From JBCBJX01 sp038522735 (GTDB lineage Bacteria; Pseudomonadota; Alphaproteobacteria; Caulobacterales; Parvularculaceae): 44,071 nucleotides of DNA. A program made the translations under genes and the position numbers. The stretch spans positions 1 through 44,071 of the forward strand of contig JBCBJX010000015.1 of the NCBI GenBank assembly GCA_038522735.1, written 5' to 3'. This document shows positions 1 through 8,030 of the stretch, one piece after another (within the stretch, counting starts at the first letter, position 1; every line of letters begins with the position of its first letter). A model generated the notes under the pieces. It was not told the origin of the DNA and ran no database searches. It saw only the letters and a list, made by a program, of their open reading frames with translations.

Positions 1-2508
1 GCGAACGCGGAAGTCGCCCTCGTGGTCGAGGAAAAGCGCGCCAACGTCGAAGCGCAGGTGAAGGACGGGCTCTATAACCGTCCGGCATCGGAGCGCCCGG
101 TCGTGCTCGGCAAACGTACGGAGACGGACGCGCCGCTCATCAAGCCGCTCGGACAGATCCACCCGGACGATGTGATCGAGGCGATGATCACCGCCTTCGC
201 GACGCGTCTGGAAGGCGAGGGCGACCGCTGGCGGCGCGTTTATGAAGACCGGATGGCGGCCAAGCGCTCCGCCGCGCCGGCCGTCGGCCTTGTCAATCGG
301 AAGGCCTTTTTCTGCGCAGGCTGCCCGCACAACACGTCGACGAACGTTCCGGAAGGCTCCGTCGCGGGCGGCGGCATCGGCTGCCATATCCTCGCGCTCG
401 GCTCGCGGAACACCGAGGTCGTCTGCCAGATGGGGGGCGAGGGCGTCTTCTGGGTCGGCGCCCAGCACTTCGTCGATACGCCGCACACGTTCCAGAATCT
501 CGGCGACGGCACCTATCAGCATTCGGGCGTTCTCGCGATCCGGCAGGCGATCGCGGCGAAGGCGAACATCACCTTCAAGATCCTCTACAACGACGCGGTC
601 GCGATGACCGGCGGTCAGACGGCGGAGGGCCCGTTGACGCCCGACCGCATCGCCCGGCAGCTTGCGGCCGAAGGCGTCGTCGACATCCGCCTCGTCTCCG
701 ACCATCCGGAAAACCATTCCCTGGCGCAGCTGCCCGCCGGCGCGCAAATCCAGCACCGGGACGATCTCGACGCGATCCAGCGCGATCTGCGCGAGAAAGA
801 GGGCGTCACCGCCATCATCTATGAGCAGACCTGCGCGACGGAGAAACGCCGCCGCCGCAAGCGCGGGCTGATGGAGGACCCGAAAGAGCGGGTCTTCATC
901 AACGACCGCGTCTGCGAAGGCTGCGGCGACTGCTCGGTGAAATCGAACTGCATCGCCGTCGAGCCGCACGAGACCGAATTCGGCGTCAAACGCCGGGTCA
1001 ACCAGTCCTCGTGCAACAAGGATTATTCCTGCGTGAAGGGCTTCTGCCCGAGCTTCGTCGAAGTCGAAGCGGACGGTATCGCGAAGCCGGACACCTCCGC
1101 CGTCGAGGCCGTGGCCGGCGATCTTCTCGCGAACCTGCCGCAGCCGGATCTTCCCGATGCGTACAAACCCTTCAATATCCTCGTCACCGGCATCGGCGGC
1201 ACCGGCGTCGTCACCATCGGCCAGCTTCTCGCCATGGCGGCGCACCTCGAAGGCCGCGGCGCCATGGTGCTCGACCACACTGGCTTAGCCCAAAAGGGCG
1301 GCTCGGTGATCAGCCATGTGCGCGTCGCGGACCGGATGGACGGCCTTAAATGCTCCGCCATCGTCGATGGCGAGGCTGACGTCCTCCTCGCCTGCGATAT
1401 GCTGACGGCGGCGACAGATGAGGCGATCACGAAGCTCTCCCGCGGGCGCTCGACAGCGATCGTCAACATGGTTGAAGCGCCGACGTCGGATTTCGTAAAG
1501 GACAGCGTTCGCTTCGATTTTCCGACGGAAGCCGCGATCGCCCGCATCCGCAAGACGACGGGTGAGAACGACACCGCGCTTTTCGATGCGACCACCTACG
1601 CCGAGGCGCTCCTCGGCGACGCGATCGGCGCGAACCTGATGATGCTCGGCTACGCCTGGCAGCTCGGCCGCATTCCGATCTCCTTCGAGGCGATCGACCG
1701 GGCGATCGAACTGAACGGCGTCGCCATCCCGATGAACCGGGAGGCCTTCGCCTGGGGCCGCCTCGCCGCGGTCGATCCAGAGCGCGCTGCGAAACTCGTC
1801 GCTGAGGCGCGGTCCGATATCGAGCCCGTCTCTGAGACGCTGGAGGATCTGCGCGCCCGTCGCGAGCGCGAACTGACGGCCTATCAGGACGCGGCTTATG
1901 CAGAGCGCTATAAGGCGCTTGTCGATCGAGCCGCGGACGCCGAAACGCGCGTCGCCGGGGCGCCGGGTGCTCTGTCGGACGCCGTCGCACGCTTCTACTA
2001 CAAACTGCTCGCTTACAAAGACGAGTACGAAGTGGCGCGGCTCTATTCCGATCCGCAATTCCGCGAGAAGCTGAAGAAACAGTTCGCAGGCGTTGGGACG
2101 CTGAAGGTTTATCTCGCGCCGCCGCTCCTTTCGCCGAAAGACCCGGTTACGGGCGAGCTGCAGAAGCGCAAGTTCGGGCCGTGGATCTTCACCGCCTTCG
2201 ATATTCTGCGCCGGTTCAAATTCCTGCGCGGCGGCGCTTTCGACATCTTCGGCAAGACCGAGGAGCGCCGCATGGAGCGCGCGCTCATCGGCGAATATGA
2301 GGCCGATATCGAACGCATCCTGGGCGCGCTGACGAAATCCAATCTCGACGCGGCTGTGGCGATCGCTTTCGCGCCCGACGAGATCCGCGGCTTCGGCCAC
2401 GTGAAAGAGCGCAATGTGAACGCGTACCGCGCCGGCGCGGAGAAACGCTGGGCGGAGTTCGAAAAGGCGGGCGCGCCGCAAGGAGCGCCGTCCAAGGAAG
2501 CGGCCTGA
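1..2508 (+). CDS. Indolepyruvate ferredoxin oxidoreductase family protein, 5'-truncated by the window edge
   Basis: The frame is open from base 1, so the gene begins upstream; about 835 C-terminal residues are visible. The family oxidatively decarboxylates aryl- and branched 2-oxo acids from transamination to acyl-CoA, using thiamine diphosphate and Fe-S clusters. Seen in order: the end of the TPP-binding part with CAGCPHN near residue 105; a cysteine-rich Fe-S segment (CEGCGDC, then SNC, near 305-317) and further cysteines (CNKDYSC, GFCPSF); a gamma-subunit-like domain with GIGGTGVVT and LAQKGGS near 397-435; and a C-terminal stretch resembling DUF6537 (LAYKDEYEVARLY, FGPWIFTAFDILRRF). This is the fused proteobacterial form, not separate IorA and IorB. 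The Leu/Phe dehydrogenase follows after 61 bases, consistent with a shared amino-acid catabolic operon. The product class is clear; substrate preference cannot be read from sequence. Confidence 0.93.
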   Translation, partial: ANAEVALVVEEKRANVEAQVKDGLYNRPASERPVVLGKRTETDAPLIKPLGQIHPDDVIEAMITAFATRLEGEGDRWRRVYEDRMAAKRSAAPAVGLVNRKAFFCAGCPHNTSTNVPEGSVAGGGIGCHILALGSRNTEVVCQMGGEGVFWVGAQHFVDTPHTFQNLGDGTYQHSGVLAIRQAIAAKANITFKILYNDAVAMTGGQTAEGPLTPDRIARQLAAEGVVDIRLVSDHPENHSLAQLPAGAQIQHRDDLDAIQRDLREKEGVTAIIYEQTCATEKRRRRKRGLMEDPKERVFINDRVCEGCGDCSVKSNCIAVEPHETEFGVKRRVNQSSCNKDYSCVKGFCPSFVEVEADGIAKPDTSAVEAVAGDLLANLPQPDLPDAYKPFNILVTGIGGTGVVTIGQLLAMAAHLEGRGAMVLDHTGLAQKGGSVISHVRVADRMDGLKCSAIVDGEADVLLACDMLTAATDEAITKLSRGRSTAIVNMVEAPTSDFVKDSVRFDFPTEAAIARIRKTTGENDTALFDATTYAEALLGDAIGANLMMLGYAWQLGRIPISFEAIDRAIELNGVAIPMNREAFAWGRLAAVDPERAAKLVAEARSDIEPVSETLEDLRARRERELTAYQDAAYAERYKALVDRAADAETRVAGAPGALSDAVARFYYKLLAYKDEYEVARLYSDPQFREKLKKQFAGVGTLKVYLAPPLLSPKDPVTGELQKRKFGPWIFTAFDILRRFKFLRGGAFDIFGKTEERRMERALIGEYEADIERILGALTKSNLDAAVAIAFAPDEIRGFGHVKERNVNAYRAGAEKRWAEFEKAGAPQGAPSKEAA

Positions 2509-2569
2509 GGCCGGAGAACGACCTGGGGAGGACCCGCCTGAGGCGGACCGAAATAGAGAGAACAAGACT

Positions 2570-3628
2570 ATGAAATACGACGTGCTCGAGGTTCCCGGCT
2601 GGCGTCGGGTGGTTCATTTCGAGGATGCGGAAGCGGGCCTCAAGGCCATCATCTCCGTGCACGATGCGAGCCTCGGCCCCGCTGTCGGCGGTTGTCGGAT
2701 GCGCGCCTACGAGACGTTCGAGGACGGCCTCGAGGATGTCAAAAATCTCTCCCGCGGCATGACCTACAAGAACGCCCTCGGCGGGATTCCCTTCGGCGGC
2801 GGCAAGTCCGTCATCTTCGGCGATCCGAAGACGGACAAGACGCCTCAGCTTTTTCACGCCTTCGGTCGGGCGGTCGAGAGCCTCGACGGCCTCTACACGA
2901 CGGCGCAGGATTCAGGAATAACACCTCTCGACCTGCAGCTTGTTGCGGAGAAGACGAAGCATGTCGGCGGCCTCGGCCATGACGGGCAGGGCGGCGACCC
3001 GTCGCCCTTCACGGCGCGCGGCGTCTGGCGAGGCGTCCACGCGACCGTCCGCCATCGGTTCAAGACCGATGATTTGAAAGGCATGCGCGTCCTCGTCGCC
3101 GGCGTCGGCGCCGTCGGTTTCGGTCTCTGCCGGCTGCTTCACGAGGACGGCGCGGAACTTGTCGTCGCGGACGTGAACGCCGAGGCCGTCGAACGGGCGA
3201 AGTCCGAATTCGGCGCGACCGCGGTGCACCCGGATGAAATCTTCGCGCAGGACGGCGATCTTTATGCGCCCTGCGCCCTCGGCGGGGCGATCAACGCCGG
3301 CACCCTGCCGTTTCTCAAGGTGAAGGCCGTCGCCGGCGCGGCCAACAACCAGCTGAAAACCCCGGAGATGGGCGAGGCCCTGCGCGCCCGCGATATTCTT
3401 TACGCGCCGGATTACGTCATCAACGCCGCCGGCGTCATTTCCGTCGGCCACGAAGTGATGGGCGACTGGGAGCATGACAGCCTCTACGCCCGGATCGACC
3501 AGATCGGCGACACGCTGACGCAGATCTTCGAACGCGCCGAGCAGGAAGGCCGCACGACCTCCGAAGTCGCCGACCAGATGGCCCTAGAGATCGTCGAAGT
3601 GGCCCGCCGGGCGCACGCGGCGGAATAA
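2570..3628 (+). CDS. Leu/Phe/Val-type amino acid dehydrogenase
   Basis: A 352-residue member of the Glu/Leu/Phe/Val dehydrogenase family, about the length of leucine dehydrogenase (roughly 360). It reversibly deaminates a branched or aromatic amino acid to its 2-oxo acid with NAD. Visible: the substrate-domain glycine motif VGGCRMR, two lysines at the expected places (Lys67 in MTYKNALGG and Lys79 in FGGGKS), TAQDSGI, and a Rossmann nucleotide-binding loop GVGAVGFG at about 178-185. The start is preceded by a purine-rich AGAGAGAAC. It sits between a 2-oxo acid:ferredoxin oxidoreductase and a thiolase, so the three could take amino acid to oxo acid, acyl-CoA and then C-C cleavage. Leucine versus phenylalanine preference is undecided, so no gene symbol is given. 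Confidence 0.9.
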   Translation: MKYDVLEVPGWRRVVHFEDAEAGLKAIISVHDASLGPAVGGCRMRAYETFEDGLEDVKNLSRGMTYKNALGGIPFGGGKSVIFGDPKTDKTPQLFHAFGRAVESLDGLYTTAQDSGITPLDLQLVAEKTKHVGGLGHDGQGGDPSPFTARGVWRGVHATVRHRFKTDDLKGMRVLVAGVGAVGFGLCRLLHEDGAELVVADVNAEAVERAKSEFGATAVHPDEIFAQDGDLYAPCALGGAINAGTLPFLKVKAVAGAANNQLKTPEMGEALRARDILYAPDYVINAAGVISVGHEVMGDWEHDSLYARIDQIGDTLTQIFERAEQEGRTTSEVADQMALEIVEVARRAHAAE

Positions 3629-3639
3629 GGAGAAACGAC

Positions 3640-4833
3640 ATGACCGCAGCGGATCAGACGATCGTCATCGCGGGCGCGGCCCGCACCGCCATCGGCAACT
3701 TCCAGGGCGCGTTCACCGGCGTTCCGTCGACGGAGCTTGGAAGCCGCGCGATTTCCTCCGCCCTCGAACGCGCCAAGGTTTCGCCCGAAGCCGTCGACGA
3801 GGTGCTGATGGGCTGCGTCTTGCCGGCCGGCCTCGGTCAGGCGCCGGCGCGCCAGGCGGCCCTCGGCGCGGGCGTCCCGCTCGCAGCGGGCTGCGCGACG
3901 GTGAACAAAGTCTGCGGCTCCGGCATGAAGACGGTCATGCTCGCACACGACGCGATCAAGGCGGGTTCGGCGACGACGGTCGTCGCCGGCGGCATGGAAT
4001 CCATGACCAACGCGCCGCACATGCTGCCGACGGGCCGCTCGGGCATCAAGTTCGGCCACGGGCAGGTGCTCGACCACATGGCCTATGACGGCCTTGAGGA
4101 CGCCTACGACCGCGGCAAGGCCATGGGCGTCTTCGCGGAGAAATGCGCCCGGGAATGGCAGTTCTCCCGCGAGGCGCAGGACGAATATTCGGTCCGCTCC
4201 GTTACCCGCGCCCAGTCGGCGATCAAGGACGGATCGTTCAAAGACGAAATCGTCGCCGTCGATGTGAAGGGCCGCAGGGAGACCGTCAGCGTCGATACGG
4301 ACGAAAAACCGGGCCTCGTCAACGCCGATAAAATCCCTTCGCTTCGCCCCGCCTTCGAGAAGGACGGCACGGTGACGGCGGGCTCCTCTTCGGCCATCTC
4401 CGACGGCGCCGCGGCGCTGATCGTCACGACCGCCGCCGAGGCCGAGGCGAAAGGCTACGACGTCGTCGCCCGCATCGTCGGCCACGCGACCCACGCGCAG
4501 GCGCCCGAATGGTTCACGACGGCTCCCGTCGCCTCGATCCGCGCGCTGTTTGAAAAAACGGGCTGGTCGGCGGATGATGTCGATCTCTTCGAGGTGAACG
4601 AGGCCTTCGCCGTCGTCCCGATGGCGGTGATGAAAGAAATCGGCGTCCCGGCGGACAAGATGAACGTCAACGGCGGCGCTGTCGCCCTCGGCCACCCTAT
4701 CGGCGCCTCCGGCGCCCGCATCGTCGTGACGCTCCTACACGCCCTGAAAGCCCGCGGCCTGACGAAAGGCGTCGCAAGCCTCTGCATCGGCGGCGGAGAA
4801 GCGACGTCGCTGGCGGTGGAGCTGATGAAATAA
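3640..4833 (+). CDS. Acetyl-CoA acetyltransferase (thiolase)
   Basis: A 397-residue thiolase of typical length, condensing or cleaving acetyl-CoA and acetoacetyl-CoA in the cytoplasm. The nucleophile is Cys92 in VNKVCGSGMK. The other hallmarks are NEAFAVVP, GGAVALGHPIGASGAR with the catalytic His, and the C-terminal CIGGGEA with the second catalytic Cys. A ribosome-binding site AAGGAG lies just before the ATG, 11 bases after the dehydrogenase stop, so it is probably translated from the same message. Context suggests use in amino-acid or ketone-body breakdown rather than polyhydroxyalkanoate synthesis, since no phaB or phaC is nearby. Biosynthetic versus degradative class is not settled. Confidence 0.93.
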   Translation: MTAADQTIVIAGAARTAIGNFQGAFTGVPSTELGSRAISSALERAKVSPEAVDEVLMGCVLPAGLGQAPARQAALGAGVPLAAGCATVNKVCGSGMKTVMLAHDAIKAGSATTVVAGGMESMTNAPHMLPTGRSGIKFGHGQVLDHMAYDGLEDAYDRGKAMGVFAEKCAREWQFSREAQDEYSVRSVTRAQSAIKDGSFKDEIVAVDVKGRRETVSVDTDEKPGLVNADKIPSLRPAFEKDGTVTAGSSSAISDGAAALIVTTAAEAEAKGYDVVARIVGHATHAQAPEWFTTAPVASIRALFEKTGWSADDVDLFEVNEAFAVVPMAVMKEIGVPADKMNVNGGAVALGHPIGASGARIVVTLLHALKARGLTKGVASLCIGGGEATSLAVELMK

Positions 4834-4849
4834 GCGCACAAGGTGCGTG

Positions 4850-4878
4850 TTGACAACTTGTGGTCGATTTTTTCTTGC
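4850..4878 (+). promoter_or_regulatory. Possible -35 element upstream of the peroxidase gene
   Basis: A perfect TTGACA lies at 4850-4855, 80 bases before the peroxidase ATG and just after the thiolase stop. No convincing -10 hexamer is seen at 16-18 bases spacing (the bases there are close to TCTTGC), so this is only a candidate for an independent promoter. Confidence 0.25.
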
Positions 4879-4935
4879 GAGGATCGGCGTTCACGATAGG
4901 CTTTCCCGCAGCGCTTGCATGGGGAGGCCAGCAAC

Positions 4936-6411
4936 ATGACGAAGAAGCAGCGAACCGCGCCGCATCACGGCGTCGCCGAAATGAGCGGGGTTGAGCATTA
5001 TTGCGACAACTCCAATGATCAGTTTGCACGGGAAGGGTTTTTCGGCCGCCTGTTTCCTGATCTGCCCGGTTTGTACACCGACCCCGATATTCTGACCGAT
5101 CTCGGCTCGCGCGACGGGCCGATGAACGCTGGGCTGAAGAAGAACCGCACGTCCACGGTCGATGTCGGGCAGGTCTTTTTCGGTCAGTTCGTCGATCACG
5201 ACATCACGCTCGATACGATGTCCCGGTTCAATCAGGTGAACGAGCCGACAAACATCATGAACGTCCGTACGCCGACGCTCGACCTTGACTGTATTTACGG
5301 CGACGGGCCGGAAGCGACGCCGTTTCTCTATGTCCAGAGCGGCGACTTCGCCGGCGTGAAACTGTTGACGGCCGAAGACGGGACCGGAGTCGTTCAGGAC
5401 GAAGCCTTGCGCCGCCACGATCTTGTCCGATCGTCGCAAGGCACCGCGGTGATCGGAGATCCTCGAAACGACGAAAACCGCGTGATCTCGCAAATGCAGC
5501 TCGCCTTTATCCGAGCTCATAACGCCGTCGTCGATCGGCTGCACGACGGACCGGAGGAGCTTGAGGGCGAAGACCTGTTCGAAGAGGCCCGCGAACTCCT
5601 TACGCGACATTATCATTGGGCGATCCTGCACGATTTCCTGCCGACCATGTGCGGCGCGGCCGTCGTCTGGGACATCCTGCACCGCGGACGCGACCTCTAC
5701 TGCATCGGAGAAGGGGCGCTCAGCTTCCCGTTCATTCCGGTGGAGTTCTCCGTCGCCGCCTACCGCTTCGGACACTCGATGATCCCGATGTCGATCCAGG
5801 TGCAGCGCGGCAAGCCGGAGATCGATCTCTTCGATCGCGATATCTTCGGCGGCGCGTTCTCACCGCTGAGAGACGAGCGGGCGATCGTCGATTTCCATGA
5901 ACTCTTTGAGACCGCCGAGAACCGCGTGGTTCAGAAGGCGGACGCGTTGGACACAAAGCTCGCGGGTGTCCTTTTGAATCTGCCGTTCATCACCGAGGGC
6001 CGTTCCTCGCTGGCGGCCCGCAACCTCTTCCGTGGACAGAGCTTCCTGCTTCCATCGGGCGAAGTCGTTGCTGAATTCTGCGGCCGGGAGCCGGCGGAAA
6101 TCGGCGCAGTCACCAAAACCGCTGACGCCCTCTGCGAAGGTCGCCTGGGCGGTAAAACACCGCTCTGGCTCTATATCCTCGCAGAGGCGGAAGCTGTCGG
6201 TCGGGAAGACGCGCCCGGCAAGTTCTCAAAAGGCGAAGGACTTGGGCTTGTGGGCGCCCGTATAGTCGCGGAGGTGTTGATCGGCCTCATGGAACTTGAT
6301 CCGCACTCGTTCCTTGCGATGGACCGTCAGTGGACGCCGGAGCAGGGACTTGGAGCCGAAATTTCCACAGTGGGCGCGCTCGTGACCTACGCTCAGCCGC
6401 AGACGCCCTAA
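4936..6411 (+). CDS. Animal-type haem peroxidase family protein
   Basis: A 491-residue protein of the animal haem peroxidase superfamily, whose members oxidise halides or organic substrates with hydrogen peroxide. Signatures: FGQFVDHD with the distal Asp87-His88 pair, an FIRAHNAVVDRL segment matching the family's conserved R-E-H-N region, and the proximal haem-ligand motif YRFGHSMIP with His280. The ATG at 4936 is preferred over the in-frame TTG at 4915 because GGGGAGG sits about eight bases upstream of it. No N-terminal signal peptide is visible, although many bacterial members are exported, so export would need another route or the enzyme is cytoplasmic. It stands alone after the thiolase. 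Its stop overlaps the 3' end of the convergent Lrp-type regulator by four bases. Substrate unknown. Confidence 0.88.
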   Translation: MTKKQRTAPHHGVAEMSGVEHYCDNSNDQFAREGFFGRLFPDLPGLYTDPDILTDLGSRDGPMNAGLKKNRTSTVDVGQVFFGQFVDHDITLDTMSRFNQVNEPTNIMNVRTPTLDLDCIYGDGPEATPFLYVQSGDFAGVKLLTAEDGTGVVQDEALRRHDLVRSSQGTAVIGDPRNDENRVISQMQLAFIRAHNAVVDRLHDGPEELEGEDLFEEARELLTRHYHWAILHDFLPTMCGAAVVWDILHRGRDLYCIGEGALSFPFIPVEFSVAAYRFGHSMIPMSIQVQRGKPEIDLFDRDIFGGAFSPLRDERAIVDFHELFETAENRVVQKADALDTKLAGVLLNLPFITEGRSSLAARNLFRGQSFLLPSGEVVAEFCGREPAEIGAVTKTADALCEGRLGGKTPLWLYILAEAEAVGREDAPGKFSKGEGLGLVGARIVAEVLIGLMELDPHSFLAMDRQWTPEQGLGAEISTVGALVTYAQPQTP

Positions 6412-6866
6412 GGGATCGCCCACACGCGCTCGTCCTTCTCCGTTGTCAGGACGAAGGAGGACGAGATTTCTTTCACGCCGGGGAGGCGGGCAATCGATTT
6501 GAGGGCAATCTCGGCGAAGGCGTCCATGTCCGGGACGACAAGCTTCAGCATATAGTCGCCGCCGCCCGATATGGCGTGGCAGGCGATGATCTCGTCCATA
6601 CGGCGGACGGTTTCGATGAACCGTTTCAGCGTTTCCTCGGAGTGTTTCTCCATACGCACGAAAACGTAGGCGAGAACGTTGAGGCCGACGGCCTTGCGGT
6701 CGAGCACCGCGGAGTAGCCGGCGATCAGCCCGTCCGCCTCCAGCCGCTTCACCCGCCGATGGCAGGCTGACGTGGAGAGGCCCGCCGCCTCCGCGAGCTC
6801 CGCCGTTGTTCGCCGCGCGTCGGCCTGCAGGAGGCGCAGGATCTTGCGGTCCGCGTGATCGAGCAT
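6408..6866 (-). CDS. Lrp/AsnC family transcriptional regulator
   Basis: A 152-residue feast/famine regulator. The N-terminal winged helix-turn-helix lies around residues 5-55 (TTAELAEAAGLSTSACHRRVKRLEADG); the C-terminal RAM/ACT-like ligand and oligomerisation domain carries the typical HAISGGGDYMLKLVVPDM segment. It is divergently placed 120 bases from phenylalanine 4-monooxygenase, the usual arrangement for an amino-acid-responsive activator or repressor of that gene, so phenylalanine or tyrosine is a likely ligand (inference). A dyad between the two genes is listed separately as a candidate operator. Confidence 0.93.
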   Translation of the reverse strand: MLDHADRKILRLLQADARRTTAELAEAAGLSTSACHRRVKRLEADGLIAGYSAVLDRKAVGLNVLAYVFVRMEKHSEETLKRFIETVRRMDEIIACHAISGGGDYMLKLVVPDMDAFAEIALKSIARLPGVKEISSSFVLTTEKDERVWAIP

Positions 6867-6889
6867 TTCGTTCCGCTTTCTGGCTTCAG

Positions 6890-6909
6890 AACGGTATAGT
6901 TTCCCGTTT
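6890..6909. promoter_or_regulatory. Candidate Lrp-type operator between the regulator and phhA
   Basis: AACGG (6890-6894) and CCGTT (6905-6909) form an inverted repeat around an AT-rich centre (TATAGTTTC), half-sites 15 bases apart centre to centre, similar in size to known Lrp/AsnC boxes. It lies 24 bases upstream of the regulator start and 78 upstream of phhA, where it could control both. The dyad is short and could be chance. Confidence 0.3.
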
Positions 6910-6986
6910 CATACTCCTGCGGGACAAAGATTGACATCGAATTGCGCGAAAGCCGGGTTTTCATCGTTACATAGGGAGATCGACCC

Positions 6987-7874
6987 ATGAGCGAAACGCA
7001 GGCCTCGTCCAACCTCTTCGAGGCGAACACGACCCACGCCCTGCGCGGCGACTACGCGTCGATGCGCGCGGACTACACGGTCGATCAGAACTGGGGCGGG
7101 TATTCCGAGGCGGAGCACGACCGCTGGCGGCGGCTTTATGCGCGCCAGTCGAAGCTCCTTGAGCGCTACGCCGACCGCACCTTTATCGAGGGCCTGCGCG
7201 CCCTCGATACGGCGGACGGCGTTCCGGATTTCGAACAGGCGAGCGACCGGCTCGAAGCCGTGACCGGCTGGCGCCTCGTCGGCGTCCCGGGGCTGATCCC
7301 CAACGACGTCTTTTTCAGGCATCTCGCAAACCGCCGCTTCCCGGTCGCAACCTGGATCCGTCGGGAAGACGAGCTTGATTACCTCGTCGAGCCGGACGTC
7401 TTTCACGATTTCTTCGGCCATGTGCCGCTCCTCTCCAATCCGACGTTTGCGGACTATATGCAGAGCTATGGCGCCGCCGGCCTCAAATGTATTGATGCGG
7501 AGACTGACGGCGTCCTCGCCCGGCTCTACTGGTACATGGTGGAGTTCGGTCTCATCGAGACGGACGAGGGGCTGAAAGCCTACGGCGCCGGCATGCTCTC
7601 CTCCATGGGAGAGACGATTTTTTCGGTCGCCGCCCCGCAGCCGAACCGGGTCCGCTTCGACCGCGCCCGGGTGCTGACGACAGATTATATGGTCGATGAT
7701 TTCCAGAAGACGTACTTCGTCATCCGCGATTACGCCGAACTGTTCGATGCGATGACGGACGACCTGCCTGAGATGGTGGCGGACGCCGCGAAAACGGAGA
7801 GCATCGACCCGGCGACGACGCGGCCGGGCGACGACCTGGTCGCGCCGGGCCAGCCTATCTCGCAATTCGACTGA
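6987..7874 (+). CDS. phhA: Phenylalanine 4-monooxygenase
   Basis: A 295-residue bacterial-type aromatic amino acid hydroxylase that converts phenylalanine to tyrosine with tetrahydropterin, oxygen and non-haem iron. The iron triad is readable: His140 and His145 in FHDFFGHVPLL and Glu186 in YMVEFGLI. The upstream GVPGLIPNDVFF and RREDELDYLVEPD segments fit the catalytic domain, and no N-terminal ACT regulatory domain is present, as usual in bacteria. AGGGAGA precedes the ATG. No pterin carbinolamine dehydratase (phhB) or homogentisate-pathway gene is next to it here. Control by the divergent Lrp-type regulator is likely. Confidence 0.95.
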   Translation: MSETQASSNLFEANTTHALRGDYASMRADYTVDQNWGGYSEAEHDRWRRLYARQSKLLERYADRTFIEGLRALDTADGVPDFEQASDRLEAVTGWRLVGVPGLIPNDVFFRHLANRRFPVATWIRREDELDYLVEPDVFHDFFGHVPLLSNPTFADYMQSYGAAGLKCIDAETDGVLARLYWYMVEFGLIETDEGLKAYGAGMLSSMGETIFSVAAPQPNRVRFDRARVLTTDYMVDDFQKTYFVIRDYAELFDAMTDDLPEMVADAAKTESIDPATTRPGDDLVAPGQPISQFD

Positions 7875-8030
7875 GACGCGTCGGGACAGGTGTCGGCGGC
7901 CCCGCCGTCTAGGCGAGGCGAAGCGGCGCTCCCGTTCGGCTAGCGATAAAGCGCGGGAACAGGCCAATATTTAAGAATTTCTCGCTGGATACTCTCGCCT
8001 CCGGCCCCGAACTTCCCGTAGCGTCCGCCC

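Noticed and set aside
1285..2565. A 426-codon minus-strand frame opposite the indolepyruvate oxidoreductase gene
   Set aside because: It is antisense to a recognisable Fe-S/DUF6537 protein and shows only GC-rich shadow composition.
6932..6960. TTGACA upstream of phhA as a sigma-70 promoter
   Set aside because: The -35 is perfect, but no acceptable -10 is found at 16-18 bases spacing.
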